From Candidatus Woesearchaeota archaeon (GTDB lineage Archaea; Nanobdellota; Nanobdellia; Woesearchaeales; UBA11576), in the NCBI GenBank assembly GCA_018668595.1, contig JABJCP010000033.1:33955-97954 (forward strand): a DNA stretch of 64,000 bases, given 5' to 3'. The first letter of the stretch is position 1; the number at the start of each line of letters is the position of its first letter. The position numbers and the translations under genes are program-made. Shown here piece by piece: positions 8,690 to 15,657 of the stretch. The notes beneath the pieces were generated by a model that saw nothing but the letters and a program-made list of their open reading frames with translations, had not been told where the DNA came from and did no database searches.

Positions 8690-8713
8690 TTGTTGTAGAA
8701 CAATCAACAACAA
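8690..8713 (-). promoter_or_regulatory. island operator copy 2
   Basis: TTGTTGT (8690-8696), a 10-nt spacer and ACAACAA (8707-8713). It sits directly upstream of the TATA box of the 40-aa gene on the minus strand, overlapping the expected BRE. A factor bound here could recruit or block TFB. Confidence 0.75.
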
Positions 8714-8732
8714 ACAAAGGATCATCAAATAA

Positions 8733-9527
8733 TCAATTCAATCTATTAATCGCTTCAACTAAAGATGCTACTTTCTCATCATCAATTTCATTTTTCCAAA
8801 AACCATCTTTCTTAAAAAATGATCCAACAATAAAAAGATCTGCATCTTGAAACAAGTGAATATTTTTATCAGTTATTCCAGATCCTACTAACACAGAAAC
8901 CTTAACCTTTAACTTAACAGAACTAACCTCTTCAGGCGATGCTTCTTTTCCAGTACTAGTTCCTGTAATTATCAAACCATCTGATAAAAAGAATTCTGCA
9001 GTGTGTGCAGTTTCTAAAAGATCTACATCAGAAGTTATTGCATGTGATGAATGTTTCTTTTTTATATCTGTGAAAACAAGAACATTTTCTGCACCTATTT
9101 GTTTTCTATACCTCAGTAAGTCTCCTGCACAGGATTCAATGTAGCCTTCATCTGCAACATGCGCGTAAACAAATCCTTCGACGCGAATAAAATCAAGATC
9201 TGCTGCTTTTGCTACAGCCAGTGCTTCTTTATTTGCAGCAGCAAGTATTTGTATCCCACAATAAAGTCCTAGATTTTTTATTTCTTTACCAATTACTGCC
9301 ATCAAAGCAGTTACTTCAGGACCAATATTTTTAGTGTAAGGAATATCATGCATGTTTTCAATAGCAACAATGTTTATTCCACATTTCAAATATAATTTTG
9401 CTTCCTCAATTGCTTTGTCAATAATTTCCTGAGAACTCAATTTATTACAAGGTGTTCCTGGTAAAGCCTGGACGTGAATCATTCCAATAATTGATTTATT
9501 TCCATTAATATATTCTTTAAATTTCAT
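8733..9527 (-). CDS. BtpA/SgcQ-family TIM-barrel protein
   Basis: 264 aa from the ATG at 9527, which has the SD AGGGTGG; the longer frame to 9560 lacks support. Family signatures of COG0434 are IIGMIHVQALPGTP at the N terminus, GINIVAIENMHDIPY, the FIRVEGFVYAHVADEG segment, and VLVGSGITDKNI, a phosphate-binding loop typical of FMN or phosphate TIM barrels. BtpA is linked to photosystem I stability in cyanobacteria, but members in non-photosynthetic organisms have no settled reaction. Next to Maf, a nucleotide or sugar-phosphate substrate is plausible. Confidence 0.88.
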   Translation of the reverse strand: MKFKEYINGNKSIIGMIHVQALPGTPCNKLSSQEIIDKAIEEAKLYLKCGINIVAIENMHDIPYTKNIGPEVTALMAVIGKEIKNLGLYCGIQILAAANKEALAVAKAADLDFIRVEGFVYAHVADEGYIESCAGDLLRYRKQIGAENVLVFTDIKKKHSSHAITSDVDLLETAHTAEFFLSDGLIITGTSTGKEASPEEVSSVKLKVKVSVLVGSGITDKNIHLFQDADLFIVGSFFKKDGFWKNEIDDEKVASLVEAINRLN

Positions 9528-9565
9528 TATAACCACCCTTACACCCTCCCCTAATTTCAAATCAT

Positions 9566-10162
9566 CTATTTATTCCAAGCACCATATTCAAAAATATCTA
9601 TGCCAAACTTATTTAACATTTGAACTAATTTATGAAGCGGAAGTCCGATAACATTCGAGTTACAACCTTCAAGTTTCTCGACGAATACTGCACCCCTTCC
9701 CTGTATTGCAAATGCTCCTGCTTTATCAAGAGGCTCACCTGTTGCAACATATTGTTCAATATCTTTTTTTGACATTTTGCGCATTTTTACTTTAGTTAAT
9801 TCATAGTCGACTAATTCTTTTCCAGTTGATGCATCAATGATAGCAACACCTGAATAAATTTTTAAAACCTTACCTGATATTTTTCTCAGAGTTTTTTTGG
9901 CAACATCTGCAGTATGTGGTTTTCCAATTCTGTGTTTTCCCAAAACAATAAATGTATCAACTCCAATTACAATTCCTGATTTTAATCGATCTGCAACATC
10001 TACTGCTTTTCCACGAGCAAGCACCATCGCAAGTTTATGCGGTAACAAATCTAGAGTCATATCTTCTTCATAATTACTTGGAACTATTTTAAATTCTAAT
10101 CCTATTTGCTGTAATAATCCTTTTCGTCGAGGACTTGTTGATGCTAGAATTATTTCTTTCAT
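9566..10162 (-). CDS. Maf-family nucleotide pyrophosphatase
   Basis: 198 aa. STSPRRKGLLQQIGLEF (about 7-23) is the Maf/HAM1-like N-terminal signature, and GVDTFIVLGKHRIGKPH is the second conserved block. GEPLDKAGAFAIQGRGAVFVEKLEGC (quoted in part as GEPLDKAGAFAIQGRG) is the third. Family members hydrolyse nucleoside triphosphates, often modified or non-canonical ones, to monophosphates. The SD TAGGAGGT precedes the ATG. It lies 38 nt upstream of the BtpA gene and 39 nt downstream of the radical SAM gene. Confidence 0.92.
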   Translation of the reverse strand: MKEIILASTSPRRKGLLQQIGLEFKIVPSNYEEDMTLDLLPHKLAMVLARGKAVDVADRLKSGIVIGVDTFIVLGKHRIGKPHTADVAKKTLRKISGKVLKIYSGVAIIDASTGKELVDYELTKVKMRKMSKKDIEQYVATGEPLDKAGAFAIQGRGAVFVEKLEGCNSNVIGLPLHKLVQMLNKFGIDIFEYGAWNK

Positions 10163-10201
10163 TTTATTACCTCCTAAGTTATTGTTTTTATATTTATCTA
10201 T

Positions 10202-11146
10202 TTAATTTTTATGTAAGTATGTATTGCAAAGGCACATTACCTCCTTTTTACCATTTTTATTAAATTTGACATTAAATGCAATTGGATTTTTTGCAACTTT
10301 ATCAATGCTTGAGTCAAACATTCCAATTCTTTGATTATTAGGACGCATTAGTTCAAGCATATCTCTTACTTGTTGAACTAATTCATAATCTGTTAATGGT
10401 CTATTTTTCCCTCTGTCAATCTCCCCTTGCATTCTTCTTGCATAGAGGGTTTTTGGAGTTGGATTAACTGCCATCAGCGTGATAAATTTAGCATTTGTTT
10501 CATTTAGTAATAATGCTGTTTCAGCCACATGGGGTTCATAATGTTTAATCCCTCCTAATCCAGGCATAATCATTACTGATAATTCCATATCACTGTCATG
10601 TGCAATCTCTACAGCATTTAACATTTGATTTTTTGTAGTTCCTTTATTGACATAATTTAACACATCATCAGATCCTGATTCAATTCCCCAATATACTAAG
10701 TTTAATCCCTCTCTTCTAAGATTACTTATTTTTGTTCTGCCCTTCTCCACAATTGCATCTGCCCTACCATATGTTGCGATTCCTTTTAGATCAAAATCAT
10801 TTGTTATTCTTTCAATTGCATTTAGTAATGTGCTCTGCTGAGCTTGCAAGGCATTGCCCCCACCAATGAACACTTTTCTAATATTGTGTCCATAGTCATT
10901 GAGCGTTTCAAGCACTCCCCTATAATGATTCATGAATTCATCAAATGATTTTTCGGTAAAGCGCACTAAATTATATCTATTACAATATGTGCATCTTTGA
11001 AAATCACAACCAGTAGTTAATTCCAGCATCAACGCATGTGGTTGGCGTTCAGAGGGTGGAAATAACATATCAGGAGAACTATACAAATCTGGATTAGAGT
11101 ATACCTCTGCTAATTCATGTGATAAATTTATTGTTTTTTTATTCAT
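10202..11146 (-). CDS. radical SAM protein (CX4CX2C)
   Basis: 314 aa from the ATG at 11146. The Fe-S motif is TTGCDFQRCTYCNRY, with CX4CX2C spacing rather than CX3CX2C, as in several COG1032-type archaeal radical SAM proteins. A SAM-binding GGGNAL follows, then YWGIESGSDDVL and VMIMPGLGG, typical of radical SAM barrels. The start overlaps the 3' end of the upstream 250-aa gene by 8 nt (ATGAATAA), so translation is coupled. The substrate is unknown. It has no SPASM-type cysteine-rich tail; the only late cysteines are in MCLCNTYL. Confidence 0.88.
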   Translation of the reverse strand: MNKKTINLSHELAEVYSNPDLYSSPDMLFPPSERQPHALMLELTTGCDFQRCTYCNRYNLVRFTEKSFDEFMNHYRGVLETLNDYGHNIRKVFIGGGNALQAQQSTLLNAIERITNDFDLKGIATYGRADAIVEKGRTKISNLRREGLNLVYWGIESGSDDVLNYVNKGTTKNQMLNAVEIAHDSDMELSVMIMPGLGGIKHYEPHVAETALLLNETNAKFITLMAVNPTPKTLYARRMQGEIDRGKNRPLTDYELVQQVRDMLELMRPNNQRIGMFDSSIDKVAKNPIAFNVKFNKNGKKEVMCLCNTYLHKN

Positions 11147-11891
11147 TTTTCTTCTCAATTTCTAATATCAAATCTAAATTCTCCCACAACATCTTTAATT
11201 TCCATCCATCATTTTCACCATCAAAAATATCTGCATTATCACGACTTAATCGAGCAAATATCGCATTTTCAATACCTAATTTATTCTGGTTTCTCTGACG
11301 AGAATCCATAGCACCATACATTTCTAATTTTTCTTCTCTACCAAGTAATTTTTCTCCCTTTTTTTCAAAATAATTTTTTATTAATTTTTTTTCATGTTCA
11401 GCATATCCAACTAATTTGTCCCCTTCGTTTAGTTCATTTTCTACAATTTTTCTAAGAGTGTCTCTTCCTCCGCAATCAGACCAAATAATAGACAATTCAT
11501 TTTCTTTAGCAAATTCTTGTTTTTTATTTTTACTGCAGTCACACGCTACCAACACAACATTTGTTTTCATTCCTTGTTCAACCATATTTTTAATATATTC
11601 AAATGCTGGACCTGCACCATTAGCACCTAAATAAAAATAACATCTATCAATCCTATTGGCAAAAGATTTTCTTTCGTTTTCTGCAGATTCATAAGCAAAT
11701 TTTACTTGTTCACTAGTTGCAGTTAATTGCCCACCAAATGTTTCTCCAGTACGCCAACTTTCTTCTAAGCCAGATACTTCAGCACCAGTTATAATCACAT
11801 TTCTTTCAAAACCTTCATGATATCCCTTACTAAAACCATCAACTCCACGATATGTTACAACATAAGTTATTGGTTTCTCTTCAATTTCCAT
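11139..11891 (-). CDS. uncharacterised Rossmann-like protein coupled to radical SAM gene
   Basis: 250 aa, not recognised. The central part (CYFYLGANGAGPAFEYIKNM ... NVVLVACDCSKNK ... SIIWSDCGGRDTLRK) alternates hydrophobic strands and helices as in Rossmann-like folds. The cysteines in DCSK and SDCGGRD may bind a metal or ligand. SD AGGAGGGATTG precedes the ATG. The overlap with the radical SAM gene suggests one functional unit, for example substrate carrier and enzyme. Confidence 0.75.
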   Translation of the reverse strand: MEIEEKPITYVVTYRGVDGFSKGYHEGFERNVIITGAEVSGLEESWRTGETFGGQLTATSEQVKFAYESAENERKSFANRIDRCYFYLGANGAGPAFEYIKNMVEQGMKTNVVLVACDCSKNKKQEFAKENELSIIWSDCGGRDTLRKIVENELNEGDKLVGYAEHEKKLIKNYFEKKGEKLLGREEKLEMYGAMDSRQRNQNKLGIENAIFARLSRDNADIFDGENDGWKLKMLWENLDLILEIEKKNE

Positions 11892-11944
11892 TTCAATCCC
11901 TCCTAAAAAACCTAACTAATTCACAAAATCAAAAACTAAAAAAA

Positions 11945-12169
11945 TTAAAAACTCAATTGTTTTCTATAAAAACCTCTTGCTGCAAAATAGCAATTTCTTG
12001 CTTGATCTCTATACTCTGCTTTTTTCCGCATATTTATCTCGCCAAGATATTGTTCTCGTCTAAGATCTCCTGCTTCTAGCATCAGCTGTTCTTTTGTTTT
12101 CAAATCTTTTGTTGCTTTTACAACACTAAAAATATTGTTTATGGTTTGTTCTATGCTTGTTTGTTCCAT
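11945..12169 (-). CDS. small helical protein, first gene under operator 3
   Basis: 74 aa starting MEQTSIEQTINNIF. GGAGGGTGG lies just before the ATG at 12169, which fixes the start; the upstream TTG of the longer frame is unlikely. All-helical and rich in Tyr, Arg and Ala near the end (AEYRDQARNCYFAARGFY). No family recognised. Its TATA box (plus strand AAATATAAC, 12221-12229) sits immediately downstream of operator copy 3. It probably leads an operon with the 250-aa and radical SAM genes. Confidence 0.7.
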   Translation of the reverse strand: MEQTSIEQTINNIFSVVKATKDLKTKEQLMLEAGDLRREQYLGEINMRKKAEYRDQARNCYFAARGFYRKQLSF

Positions 12170-12232
12170 TTTCCCACCCTCCAAAAAGTTAATTTGCTTC
12201 TATCTAAGAAAACCTTGCTCAAATATAACATC

Positions 12233-12256
12233 TTGTTGTAGAAACTCAAACAACAG
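12233..12256. promoter_or_regulatory. island operator copy 3 in divergent TrmB promoter
   Basis: TTGTTGT-N10-ACAACAG, with one mismatch in the right arm. It lies between two oppositely facing TATA boxes: AAATATAAC for the minus-strand 74-aa gene and TTTATACC (12264-12271) for the plus-strand TrmB gene. A single bound regulator could control both directions, giving autoregulation. Confidence 0.75.
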
Positions 12257-12305
12257 AAACTTATTTATACCATAACAACATTCAAACCCGTTGGAGGAAG
12301 ATATT

Positions 12306-13025
12306 ATGCAAAAAATCGAAACTGTTCTTGAAAACGTAGGATTTAGTCCTAATGAAATTAAAATTTATCTCACACTTAATGATCATGGATCATGTAAAGC
12401 AGGAAAAATTGCAAAGATTGCAAAAATAGATCGTAGTAGCTGTTATAATTCAATAAAAAAATTAATAGAAAAAGGACTTGTAAGTTATGTTTGTATAGGA
12501 AAAGTTAAATGGTTTCAAGCAACAGGTCCAAAAAGAATTCTTGATTTCCTAAAAGAACAAGAAGAAGATGTTAAAGAAATTATGCCTGAGCTCGACGCAA
12601 GACATAAAATGAGCAAACTCCAGGGCCAAGTCCGAATGTTCAAAGGTTTTAAAGGAGTACGAACAATTTTCCAAGATATTATTGCAACAGAAAAAGAAAA
12701 TATTGTTTTTGGTAATGAAGGACAATTAGAAGAACGAATGCCAGCTTATCAAAAACAATTTGTAAGACAACTAAAAGAAAAAAATCTAAAAGTAAGAACT
12801 ATTGTTCGAGAAGATAGAGATACAAAAACTTCAAATCCTAAATTAACTAGATTTGTTCCAAAAACAGTTGAGTCTCCTGTTGTTACAAATATTTATGGAG
12901 ATAAAATCGCATTAATAATTTGGACTGATGATCCTGAAGGGATAATAATTGAAAATGAAGCTGCTGCAAAAGCATATAGAAGTTACTTTGAATTTATGTG
13001 GAAACATGCTAAAAAGAAAAAATGA
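12306..13025 (+). CDS. TrmB-family transcriptional regulator
   Basis: 239 aa from the ATG at 12306, placed by the SD TTGGAGG. The N-terminal winged helix (VLENVGFSPNEIKIYLTLND ... IDRSSCYNSIKKLIEKGLV) matches TrmB (PF01978). The middle has a helical linker (EEDVKEIMPELDARHK). The C-terminal part (VRMFKGFKGVRTIFQDIIAT through KALRSY-like helices) is a short effector domain rather than the sugar-binding domain of classical TrmB. Its promoter holds operator copy 3, so it is the best candidate for the protein that reads all four operators. Confidence 0.88.
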   Translation: MQKIETVLENVGFSPNEIKIYLTLNDHGSCKAGKIAKIAKIDRSSCYNSIKKLIEKGLVSYVCIGKVKWFQATGPKRILDFLKEQEEDVKEIMPELDARHKMSKLQGQVRMFKGFKGVRTIFQDIIATEKENIVFGNEGQLEERMPAYQKQFVRQLKEKNLKVRTIVREDRDTKTSNPKLTRFVPKTVESPVVTNIYGDKIALIIWTDDPEGIIIENEAAAKAYRSYFEFMWKHAKKKK

Positions 13026-13038
13026 TTTGTACAAACAA

Positions 13039-13194
13039 GGGCTAATATAAAATCCTCTATGTTCCTGAGCAAAAGCCTTGGAGTGATTGCGTAAGAACGC
13101 CCGATTCATGCAGGGCGTTCGTCGTTTTTGTTTTGGCCATAGGCCAAAATAATACTCCGCCTTTGCTCAGATTTTTAAGGAGTTCATATTAGCC
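13039..13194 (+). repeat. 156-bp branched inverted-repeat element (Y-shaped)
   Basis: Nested complementary arms enclose two hairpins. Outer arms are GGCTAATAT/ATATTAGCC (13040-13048, 13186-13194), then TCCT/AGGA, CTGAGCAAA/TTTGCTCAG (13065-13073, 13162-13170) and GGAG/CTCC. Inside are GAACGCCC/GGGCGTTC (13095-13120) and TTTTGGCC/GGCCAAAA (13131-13149). It is far more GC-rich than its flanks and follows the TrmB stop codon by 13 nt. It could be a MITE-like element, a structured RNA or a compound terminator. All pairs are Watson-Crick, so the strand is not decided. Confidence 0.7.
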
Positions 13195-13265
13195 ACAGAC
13201 AAGCGTATAAATAAATATTAGAATTCTGTTTAATTTTATCTTTTTATTTTTTTCAACCTTTAAGC

Positions 13266-13427
13266 CTATTCGCTTCCTTTTATTTCTGTTATCACTCTAT
13301 TAACTACCAGTCCAACTTTTACTCCATAATTATTTGCCACTTCTATTTGTCCACCGTATTTTATTTGATCTATTGCTCCTACTAGGCTGCAGGCACTCAT
13401 TCCAAGGTCATTTATTGTTTGTTTCAT
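13266..13427 (-). CDS. 53-aa protein under island operator 4
   Basis: Starts MKQTINDLGMSACSLVGAID and ends ...VITEIKGSE. There is no SD; the TATA box (CTATATAAC on the plus strand, 13452-13460) lies about 25 nt before the ATG, indicating a leaderless mRNA. Operator copy 4 adjoins the TATA box, 37 nt from the start, as for the 40-aa gene at 8653. The middle (GGQIEVANNYGVKVGLVVNRVI) looks like two or three beta strands. Family unknown. Confidence 0.65.
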   Translation of the reverse strand: MKQTINDLGMSACSLVGAIDQIKYGGQIEVANNYGVKVGLVVNRVITEIKGSE

Positions 13428-13463
13428 CTTATTATATACAGAATATTCTAACTATATAACAAT

Positions 13464-13487
13464 TTGTTGTAGAAAATAAAACAACAA
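13464..13487 (-). promoter_or_regulatory. island operator copy 4
   Basis: TTGTTGT (13464-13470), a 10-nt spacer and ACAACAA (13481-13487), perfect arms. It is placed directly upstream of the TATA box of the 53-aa gene. Its distance to the start codon matches copy 2 exactly. Confidence 0.75.
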
Positions 13488-13528
13488 ATTAGAAAAACAA
13501 AATGATATCAATAATGACTCAGACCTTA

Positions 13529-14476
13529 TCAAATATTTAGTTTATTCATAAGTTTAGAAACATGTTTAGATGTTTGCATTACATAAAAGTGGATCGCAGG
13601 AACATCTCTATTAAGAAGTTCTTCTACTTGCCTTGCAGCCCAATCAACACCTATATCTTTCACATGTTTAGCTTTTGCAAGTCTAACTTCCTCAGACAGC
13701 TCATAAGGAATATCAATATTAAACACTTTTGGAAGCGTAGATAATTGATTTTTAGAAGAAAGAATTTTTATACCCGGAATAATCGGAACTAAAATACCTT
13801 CCGATCGACACAAATCAACAAAATTAAAATAATCATTATTATCATAAAACATTTGAGTTACAATATAATCTGCACCTGATAAAACCTTTTTCTTTAAATA
13901 ATCAATATCTGTTTTTATATTAGGAGATTCATAATGTTTTTCAGGATATCCTGCAACACCTATACAAAAATTTGTTTTCTCAGCATCCAATAAATTACTC
14001 AAATACTTTCCTTGGTTCATACTACTAATTTGATCGACGAGATCACCTGCATAATCATTAATAGTTCTATCAATTCTAGGAGGTTTTTTATAACTTACAT
14101 CATCTCCCCTCAAAGCAAGAACATTCTCAATCCCACTATAATGAAACTCGATTAAAATATCTTCTGTTTCTTCACGAGTAAAACCTCTACAAAGAATATG
14201 CGGAACTGCATCAATTCCATATTTATGTTTAATCAACACACACAATCCTAACGTACCAGGTCTTTTTCTTTTAACTTGTCGTTTAATTCCAGAATCTGTT
14301 TCTTCATAGATTGCTTCAGCAGCATGACTAGTTATATCAATATAAGGAGGATCAAATTTTTTTAAATCTTCAACAACCGAAATTAAATCAGACAAATTTC
14401 CCCCTCGTTTAGGAGGAATAATTTCATAACTAAATATAGGGTTATTTCTTTTTTCAATATGTTCTATCACTTTCAT
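13529..14476 (-). CDS. metF: methylenetetrahydrofolate reductase family protein
   Basis: 315 aa from the ATG at 14476; the TTG codons upstream are unlikely starts. EIIPPKRGG (about 17-25) is the MetF N-terminal signature. YIDITSHAAEA, FCIGVAGYPEKHYES and DYIVTQMFYDN line the FAD and folate site, and PIIPGIKILSSK is the final conserved block. It reduces methylene-tetrahydrofolate or a related C1 carrier to the methyl form used for methionine. TATA ATTTATATC about 25 nt upstream suggests a leaderless mRNA. The archaeal carrier is uncertain. Confidence 0.9.
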   Translation of the reverse strand: MKVIEHIEKRNNPIFSYEIIPPKRGGNLSDLISVVEDLKKFDPPYIDITSHAAEAIYEETDSGIKRQVKRKRPGTLGLCVLIKHKYGIDAVPHILCRGFTREETEDILIEFHYSGIENVLALRGDDVSYKKPPRIDRTINDYAGDLVDQISSMNQGKYLSNLLDAEKTNFCIGVAGYPEKHYESPNIKTDIDYLKKKVLSGADYIVTQMFYDNNDYFNFVDLCRSEGILVPIIPGIKILSSKNQLSTLPKVFNIDIPYELSEEVRLAKAKHVKDIGVDWAARQVEELLNRDVPAIHFYVMQTSKHVSKLMNKLNI

Positions 14477-14624
14477 ATACAACAACAAAAAAACAAGATA
14501 TAAATAGATTCTTAAAGAACATAATATAGGTTATAAGTATTAAATTCAAAAAAATGATAAGAAAGCCCTTATAATATTAAAAGAGAGCAAATTATTTAAA
14601 TAAAGGCACCAACCATACAATAAA

Positions 14625-15257
14625 ATGCTTAAAAAAAGAGAGCTTAAAAAAGAACAAGAAAAATTTGCTAAAAAAGTCATCACTACTGATAATTTTGATG
14701 ATATTAAGCTAATTGCAGGTGTTGATCAAGCATTTATAGATGATAAAATTATTTCGGGAATTGTTGTATTAGACATCAAAACAATGGAAATTGTTGATAA
14801 AAAATATGCAGTTGTTGAAACTGAAATACCTTATATTCCAGGCTATATGGCTTACCGTGAAGCACCCGCAGTGGTTGAAGCATTCCATAAGCTAACTAAA
14901 AAACCAGATTTATTAGTTATTGATGGAAATGGAATACTCCACCCAAGAAGAATAGGTATGGCAACACACATAGGTATTCTTTTGGATACTCCTACAATTG
15001 GCGTAACTAAAAGTCAATCAATCGGAGAGTTAAAAGAAGATACTGTTTATGTTGAAAAAGAAGCAAGAGCAAAAAAAATAGCAACTAAAGAACATGCAAA
15101 CCCTATTTTTATAAGTCCAGGTCACAAAATATCTCTTAAAACATCTATTGAAATAATTAAAGACATGATGAAAGGCCATAAACTTCCAGAACCGTTACAC
15201 ATAGCTCACAGTTATTCAAATAAAATTAAAAAAAAATTGCAAAAAAAAGAAAAATAA
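14625..15257 (+). CDS. nfi: endonuclease V
   Basis: 210 aa deaminated-base repair nuclease that cuts near inosine in DNA. GVDQAF near residue 30 carries the first catalytic Asp. IPGYMAYREAP contains the conserved Tyr and Glu. VIDGNGILHPRRIGMATHIG is the hallmark block with the second Asp, and GVTKS follows. The length is typical. TATA ATTTAAATA about 25 nt before the ATG suggests leaderless transcription. It is followed after 13 nt by a small zinc protein. Confidence 0.95.
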   Translation: MLKKRELKKEQEKFAKKVITTDNFDDIKLIAGVDQAFIDDKIISGIVVLDIKTMEIVDKKYAVVETEIPYIPGYMAYREAPAVVEAFHKLTKKPDLLVIDGNGILHPRRIGMATHIGILLDTPTIGVTKSQSIGELKEDTVYVEKEARAKKIATKEHANPIFISPGHKISLKTSIEIIKDMMKGHKLPEPLHIAHSYSNKIKKKLQKKEK

Positions 15258-15270
15258 AAAAGGTGATCAT

Positions 15271-15585
15271 ATGACAGAACCTGAATTAACAGAAGATGAA
15301 AAAAAATTAGAAATGGATGAAGGCAAAAAAGATGAAGATGTATATGATAAAGAAGGTCTTGAACAATTAAGAGAAGATGATGAAATTGAAACATGGGAAG
15401 AAGGATTTGCAGAAGGTGCTAATGAAGATGGGCAACTTGGAAAATGTGCTAATTGTGGACAACCTTTAATGGGAACTGAAGATGTTATTGAAACAAAAAT
15501 AAATGATGAAATTAAAAGATTTTGTTCGCGCTTTTGTGTTGATGAATATAAAGAAAAAAATGGAATTGAAGAAGAAACTGCTTAA
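15271..15585 (+). CDS. small acidic zinc-finger protein
   Basis: 104 aa. The first 60 residues are strongly acidic. The C-terminal half has CANCGQPL followed by KRFCSRFCVDEY, a CxxC...CxxxC arrangement typical of TRASH or MYM-like treble-clef zinc fingers. SD AAGGTGATC precedes the ATG. It lies between EndoV and AlaRS, probably co-transcribed with EndoV. Function unknown; a protein or nucleic-acid adaptor is possible. Confidence 0.78.
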   Translation: MTEPELTEDEKKLEMDEGKKDEDVYDKEGLEQLREDDEIETWEEGFAEGANEDGQLGKCANCGQPLMGTEDVIETKINDEIKRFCSRFCVDEYKEKNGIEEETA

Positions 15586-15657
15586 GTCTTTTTTTATAGT
15601 AAACTAATAATTAAATAATAACTAAAACGAGTAGGGAAGATATAGAGAAAATTGAAA

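Noticed and set aside
13039..13194. SRP RNA or RNase P RNA
   Set aside because: Too short and lacking the conserved GNAR/GGAA loops or P4 core sequences.
14474..14490. TTGTTGTTGTATATG before the MTHFR gene as an operator half-site
   Set aside because: Only one arm is present, with no matching ACAACAA at the 10-nt spacing; it is the leader end of a leaderless promoter.
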